Below are positions 59,873-64,000 of a DNA stretch of 64,000 nucleotides, piece after piece. Numbering within the stretch: the first letter of the stretch is position 1; each line of letters opens with the position of its first letter. The notes beneath the pieces are model-generated. The model made no database searches. It worked only from the letters and a program-made list of their open reading frames with translations, and had not been told where the DNA came from. The position numbers were made by a program, and so were the translations under genes. Source of the DNA: Vitis vinifera (lineage: Eukaryota; Streptophyta; Magnoliopsida; Vitales; Vitaceae). Where the stretch lies: positions 2,619,001 to 2,683,000 of the forward strand of contig NC_081815.1 of the NCBI RefSeq assembly GCF_030704535.1, given 5' to 3'.

Positions 59873-62143
59873 CTATCAAAAGAAAAAAAATAATAACCCC
59901 CCCCATAGTTGTATCAAACCAATCATATTTTTTTCTCAATGAATTTCATGTATAGCAAATCATTTCTGATAGAGTTTCTAGCTAGCTAATGCAGTATCCT
60001 TAACCTATTGAAGGTATTAAAGAAATTAGTTCTTATTGGAAACTTCTTGCAGGTTGCATCTTGGTGGGACTATGGTTACCAAACTACTGCTATGGCTAAC
60101 CGGACTGTTATTGTGGACAATAATACCTGGAATAACACTCATATTGCAACTGTTGGCACTGCCATGTCTTCTCCTGAAAAGGCAGCTTGGGAAATTTTTA
60201 ACTCCTTGGATGTAAAATATGTTCTTGTTGTCTTCGGAGGTTGGTTTCTTAGTTGTTTTCTGAGATCATCTTGATAAAAAAATATAATCACTACACTCTG
60301 ATGTGCTGCCTACTTTTCAGGTCTTGTTGGATATCCGAGTGATGACATTAATAAGTTCCTGTGGATGGTTCGCATAGGAGGGGGGGTATTCCCCCACATC
60401 AGGGAACCTGATTATCTGGTGAGTTGTTGGTCGCTTGTAATATGGATTCTAAGTATGTGTCCTTTGGGTTCTTATTGCTGGTGTATTGTTGCTACACTGG
60501 TTTCAAGCTTTGTTCCATTTGAGATTCCAAATATTTGTCTTGATTGGCAATAGACTAACATTTAAGTTGAATCTCACTTGATGGTCTCACATCATTGGTG
60601 AATTTACATTTGGTTGAAAGTTTACTTTTCTTGATGGCTTTATTGTGGTGAATATTGGAAACAGCTTGGATTTGTTTAATTTCCATGGAAGGTCCAAATA
60701 GTCCATGAGAATTAAGCTTTTAGGGCCAGCTATAGCTCAAATCTGGGCAACTTGAGCCTCAGCATAACTCAGCCTATTCCAATTAAGGGCATGCTCAGTC
60801 CGCCCATCTTTTAGGCCTATTAACTTCAATGATCTAGATAAAACATGCTAGGGTATTTAGTTGTACAACATAATTTTCATATTTCTGTTTGTTTTAAGCA
60901 TCAATTGTTATCTTCGTGTTTGTATAAATTAAATTATACAAAGCCTAATGTGGTTTGGTTTTCCTTGTGCATATCATTAATTGTTTTACCATTAATGTTG
61001 GATGTTGCTTCAATGTGGCTAAGAAAATGATAATGTTTTCTACTATTTTTTATTTTGTTTGATCAATTATATTAAATTTTAACTACTTGTCTCTTATCCT
61101 GCTGTTTAAAAGAGAGATGGACAGTACCGGATTGATTCTCAAGCCACTCCTACCATGCTAAATTGCCTCATGTACAAACTGTCATATTTCAGGTCTGCTT
61201 TTGCTTTGGACTTGGTTCTTCATATGTAAAGGTTATGCTTGGGTTGGTGTTTGATACATGATTATTTCTGTCTGTTTTCTTTTAGATTTGTGGAGACAGA
61301 TGGTAAAGGCTTTGATCGAGTAAGGCGGACTGAAATTGGGAAGAAATATTTCAAACTCACCCATTTTGAGGAGGTTAGACAATCTAAATCCCCAATTTGG
61401 CAGTAGTGCATAAAATGGAGTATGATCAGTTGTTGTGCCTGTCAGGCTGTCACAACTTATTTGAGAGTTAAAACTTGGAACACTTGTCATAGACTCATAA
61501 TATGGTGGTGCCCTGGGATGTAGTTCAGTGATAGTTCAGGTTTCAAGTTTGAGCCTCTTTGATATTTAAGTTGTGTAGGATAGAAGAAGAATGGTCCATA
61601 TCACCTGAGATTTGTTTCGCCAGGTGATACATGTCTTGCTGTTAGGGTGGATTCCCCATGATCAGGAAAAGAGGGGAAAAAAAGGAACAAAATTGTTATA
61701 TGTGGTGCTTATTATTGTAATGTGAGTGTTGGACGCCCCATCCAAATGGCATGTATTTAAACTTGCCACACAGGAATCCTAGAGACATGTCTTTTGACGT
61801 ACACCAACCCTTCCGAGATTAGGAATTTTCGTTTGAATAATTTTCCCTATAACGTCCCATGTCTGTTCTGATTAACTTTCCATGGTTTATACTCAATGAA
61901 GGTGTTCACTACTCACCATTGGATGGTTCGGATATACAAACTAAAGCCTCCGAAGAACAGGATCCGTGTAAAAACAAAGAAATCAAAATCGGTATGCATG
62001 ATAAACACCTGTAGATTGTATTCGTTTCTGATTCAGTGCAAAATTACCCACTGACCTTTTGTTGCCTCTTCCCTTTGCAGAAAGCAAGCTCCACAACCAG
62101 CTCAAAAAGAAGTGGAAAAAGAAAGAAGAATCCCTGGCAATGA
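45875..62143 (+). CDS. STT3A: Oligosaccharyltransferase catalytic subunit STT3A, 23 exons, 778 aa
   Basis: ER membrane enzyme that moves the preassembled glycan from dolichyl diphosphate to Asn in N-x-S/T sequons. Exons: 45875-45991, 46127-46189, 47421-47476, 47581-47652, 47846-47951, 48055-48105, 48853-48948, 49149-49208, 49293-49406, 50099-50185, 52190-52293, 54934-55029, 55524-55644, 55744-55824, 55914-56045, 56156-56386, 56909-57052, 60053-60239, 60321-60418, 61113-61192, 61286-61373, 61902-61991, 62081-62143. All GT-AG and in phase; 2337 nt. Motifs: EFDPYFNYR with D51; [11 protein letters not shown] with D169-x-E171; SVSE loop 353-356; WWDYG 581-585; DNNTWNNTH from 599, which also holds N-x-T sequons. 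Many hydrophobic segments fill residues 15 to about 530; a Lys-rich linker covers about 455-510. Arabidopsis STT3A (At5g19690) is 779 aa. Exon 4 has a nearby alternative donor at 47657. Confidence 0.95.
46922..47000. repeat. Compound (CT)n-(AT)n microsatellite in STT3A intron 2
   Basis: About 55 bp of CT units with one CCC interruption running directly into about 24 bp of AT units. Confidence 0.9.
50978..51415 (+). repeat. Tandem duplication in STT3A intron 10
   Basis: Two direct copies, 50978-51236 and 51237-51415, both opening AGGTGCTAGGA. They share in order TTACTCTT, CACAATTCTGG, TTAACAGTGTT, AATGGA(A)AAA and CTACCCCAA. The first copy is longer because of a TTA microsatellite at 51110-51139. 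Confidence 0.6.
52490..54800 (-). mobile_element. 5'-truncated L1-type LINE in STT3A intron 11, antisense to the gene
   Basis: Reads on the minus strand from about 54800 to a poly(A)-like tail at about 52484-52500. It encodes the L1 reverse transcriptase ([35 protein letters not shown], active-site [27 protein letters not shown]) and the RT-associated zinc-binding domain ([47 protein letters not shown]). Translation stays in one frame from 54839 to 52734 with only two internal stops, at 54483-54485 and 53772-53774. The endonuclease and ORF1 are missing. No target duplication is clear. The intron (52294-54933) still splices from exon 11 to 12 in frame. Confidence 0.9.
58236..59895 (+). mobile_element. 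Degraded 5'-truncated L1-type LINE in STT3A intron 17, sense orientation
   Basis: Starts within the reverse transcriptase C-terminal part ([23 protein letters not shown]) and continues through an RT-thumb and zinc-binding region ([26 protein letters not shown]). Several stops and frame changes break it (pieces 58247-58504, 58814-59077, 59065-59358). Its 3' end is a TA microsatellite (59836-59868) followed by ATCTATCAAAAG and poly(A). The same ATCTATCAAAA terminal word ends the intron-11 LINE, so the two belong to one lineage. This copy is clearly older. Confidence 0.85.
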
Positions 62144-64000
62144 AAGGCACTTTCAGAAGCTGCTGTCTCCAATTAGTTACTTGGAACCCACATATTTAAT
62201 ATGCTTGAGCCCCTAGAGAGCTAGTGCACCAGCATTATTAGCCATTTTTCTTATAGAAAAGCAAACGTATCAATCAAAGATTTTGTAGTCTTTTCCCATC
62301 GTGAACTTTTTTGGCTCGCACCCTTAACATATGACGAAAGAATGCATTGATCAATTTTGGAACAGTTCCTTTGGCTTGGTTCCACGTGTAACGATGAGTG
62401 GGCATATTATATACAGCCTATTGAGAGAGAGCTTGTGCCTGAAAATGCATGGTAAGTAATTGCATCAATAGTGAGTTAAGATTCCATAAATATTTCTCAT
62501 CATTTTTCGCAGATTCTTGAGATATGGGCTCTTTGGCCTTTTACAAAAGTTGACAGACATTCTAGATTCTATTTGTCTTTTGAGCTGAGCATATCTTTGC
62601 AGTTAGAACCTAAAATCCAATCCAATATATTATATCATGATGGTGATGCCATATAGCCTATACATTTTTAGTTATAACATAAAGTACTTTCCAATAGTGT
62701 GCATTTTCAAAATTTATTGAGTCTCCAACAGTGCGCAGAGGAAGCACATACAGCAGATTCAGTGACAGAAGAGGTAGGACTTAGGAGAGTGCCTGATTCT
62801 GTTCTCCCTACCCATCAAGAAAATAATTTAATCCTCAACTCCGTTGAGGAATTGTGCATGATAGACGGAGTGTTGGAGAGCTTGGAAGAGTCGAAGTGAT
62901 TTTAGGACTAACACTTGGCAAGCCATTTTTTATGATCTCACAATTTTTGTTTAGATAATAGTATTAAATTTTTTTACTAAAAGTGCTATTCAAGGTATCA
63001 TTTGGCCTTAATCCAAAGCACTAATTCGTTCTCTTAAAAGTAATTTCTACAGCAATTTTATCGTGGTCAATCCCAAACGGGCCTTTATTATGATTTCTAT
63101 ATCCATATCCTCTCTTTCATTATATTTCTCTATTCAATTTCTTCCTTTCATTTTCCCTCTCATGTGGGATGGGTAAACTTTGCACTTTCTGAAGTCATCT
63201 TTAATGTCTGAACTGAGTGGTATCCTCCTTAAGTATTTTCTACTAACTCAGAATGACCTCAGTGACAAAAGCCAACCACTTGAAGTAGAGGTATAAAAGT
63301 AAATTGCATTCACAGCTGATTTTGTCCCCTATTTTCAATCAAGTCACAGCTAACAATTTTATATATAGCATTCAAATTGCATTCCACTCCACAGACTATA
63401 CAACATTCAGATGCAAAATTGTCTTCTTACCCTTCCAGAAAGCCTATATCAACCCAATCATTCAAAACTAGGGCATAGAATTGCCAAAAGTACAGAAACA
63501 GAATGCCACCTTATGAATCTCCACTGTAAAATTATCAATCCTTTCTCATGTCATTCAACATTGTTTTCACAATTTTCTCACTTTCATACAAGGAGTATAT
63601 ATTAAAAAAACAAAAAAACCGAAAAATAAGTTATATAGCCAACAAAAGGACTTTACCCAGTTGGACGAACATTTGTGAATGAGATTGATGGACAGGGTTT
63701 CTACTGGATATGAGGTAGTTGGCTGAAGAAGAGAAAAAATGATCACTGATGTCTGCACACTTTCCTTGAGCATAGAAACTCCCAAGCTTTATTAATCTTC
63801 CAAACCATCGATCAAATACACTATTCTGAGTGAGACAGTGGAGAGGGCATCTCAGCAAAAAGAATCCAACAGTAAATTTTACTATACAGGAGCAATATTT
63901 TATTCCTAAAGGTGACGAGCTTTGATCTTGAAGCCCAAATTAATATATATATACTAGGAGCTTCTGGCTTCTCCCGGGTGTAATAAAAAGTGAGCTACAA
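62144..64000. other. 3' flank of STT3A; no further gene supported
   Basis: 62144 to about 62500 is probably STT3A 3' untranslated region. An open stretch at 62739-62899 (plus) is preceded by an acceptor-like CTCCAACAG and encodes a soluble, acidic sequence ending in ESLEESK, but I find no partner exon. Minus-strand frames of 72-75 codons at 63567-63858 overlap in different frames and have no domain; they could be 3' untranslated sequence of a gene beyond the window. Confidence 0.5.

Noticed and set aside
63567-63858. Minus-strand gene at the right edge
   Set aside because: Two overlapping frames of similar length, no domain and no clear splice sites; at most untranslated sequence of a gene outside the window.

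Overview
The window reads as nuclear DNA of a eudicot plant: AT-rich intergenic DNA, GT-AG introns, plant gene families, plant retrotransposons and MITEs. A Vitis-like genome is my best guess from the gene order and repeat style, but this is inference. There are no bacterial operons, CRISPR arrays, rRNAs or tRNAs that I can support.

Layout. Positions 1-10,200 are mostly repeats: a solo LTR (226-1243) nested at one end of a long-terminal-inverted-repeat element (to about 1851), a candidate gene with a transposase-associated domain (4436-5113), a Tourist-like MITE (6090-6385) and a foldback element (7178-7541). Then come: a two-exon START/Bet v1-fold gene annotated in plants as lachrymatory-factor-synthase-like (10326-11004, +); the 16-exon APC3/CDC27 (HOBBIT) gene (13111-24528, -; 761 aa); an intronless mitochondrial-type PPR gene (25303-26742, -); a six-exon SDS22/PPP1R7-type leucine-rich-repeat gene (28450-31843, +; 333 aa); and an intronless SKIP/SNW1 splicing-factor gene (34107-35915, -; 602 aa). 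A MITE cluster follows: a Tourist-like element (36939-37315) and a hAT-like element with a target duplication (37395-38099). Next is a complete Ty1/copia retrotransposon (38853-44671) with near-identical LTRs but four in-frame stops. The last gene is the 23-exon STT3A oligosaccharyltransferase catalytic subunit (45875-62143, +; 778 aa), whose introns 11 and 17 carry 5'-truncated L1-type LINEs in opposite orientations.

The host genes are housekeeping genes without an operon-like shared job: ubiquitin-mediated mitotic exit (CDC27), organelle RNA processing (PPR), PP1 phosphatase regulation (SDS22-like), splicing and transcription (SKIP), and ER N-glycosylation (STT3A). From memory, PPR/SKIP (At1g77170/At1g77180) and PPP1R7-like/STT3A (At5g19680/At5g19690) are each neighbours in Arabidopsis, so this window looks like an ancestral gene order since split between duplicated Arabidopsis segments. 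Multi-exon models were built by reading splice sites and reading frame. Every exon sum is a multiple of three, and total lengths are close to the known family lengths.
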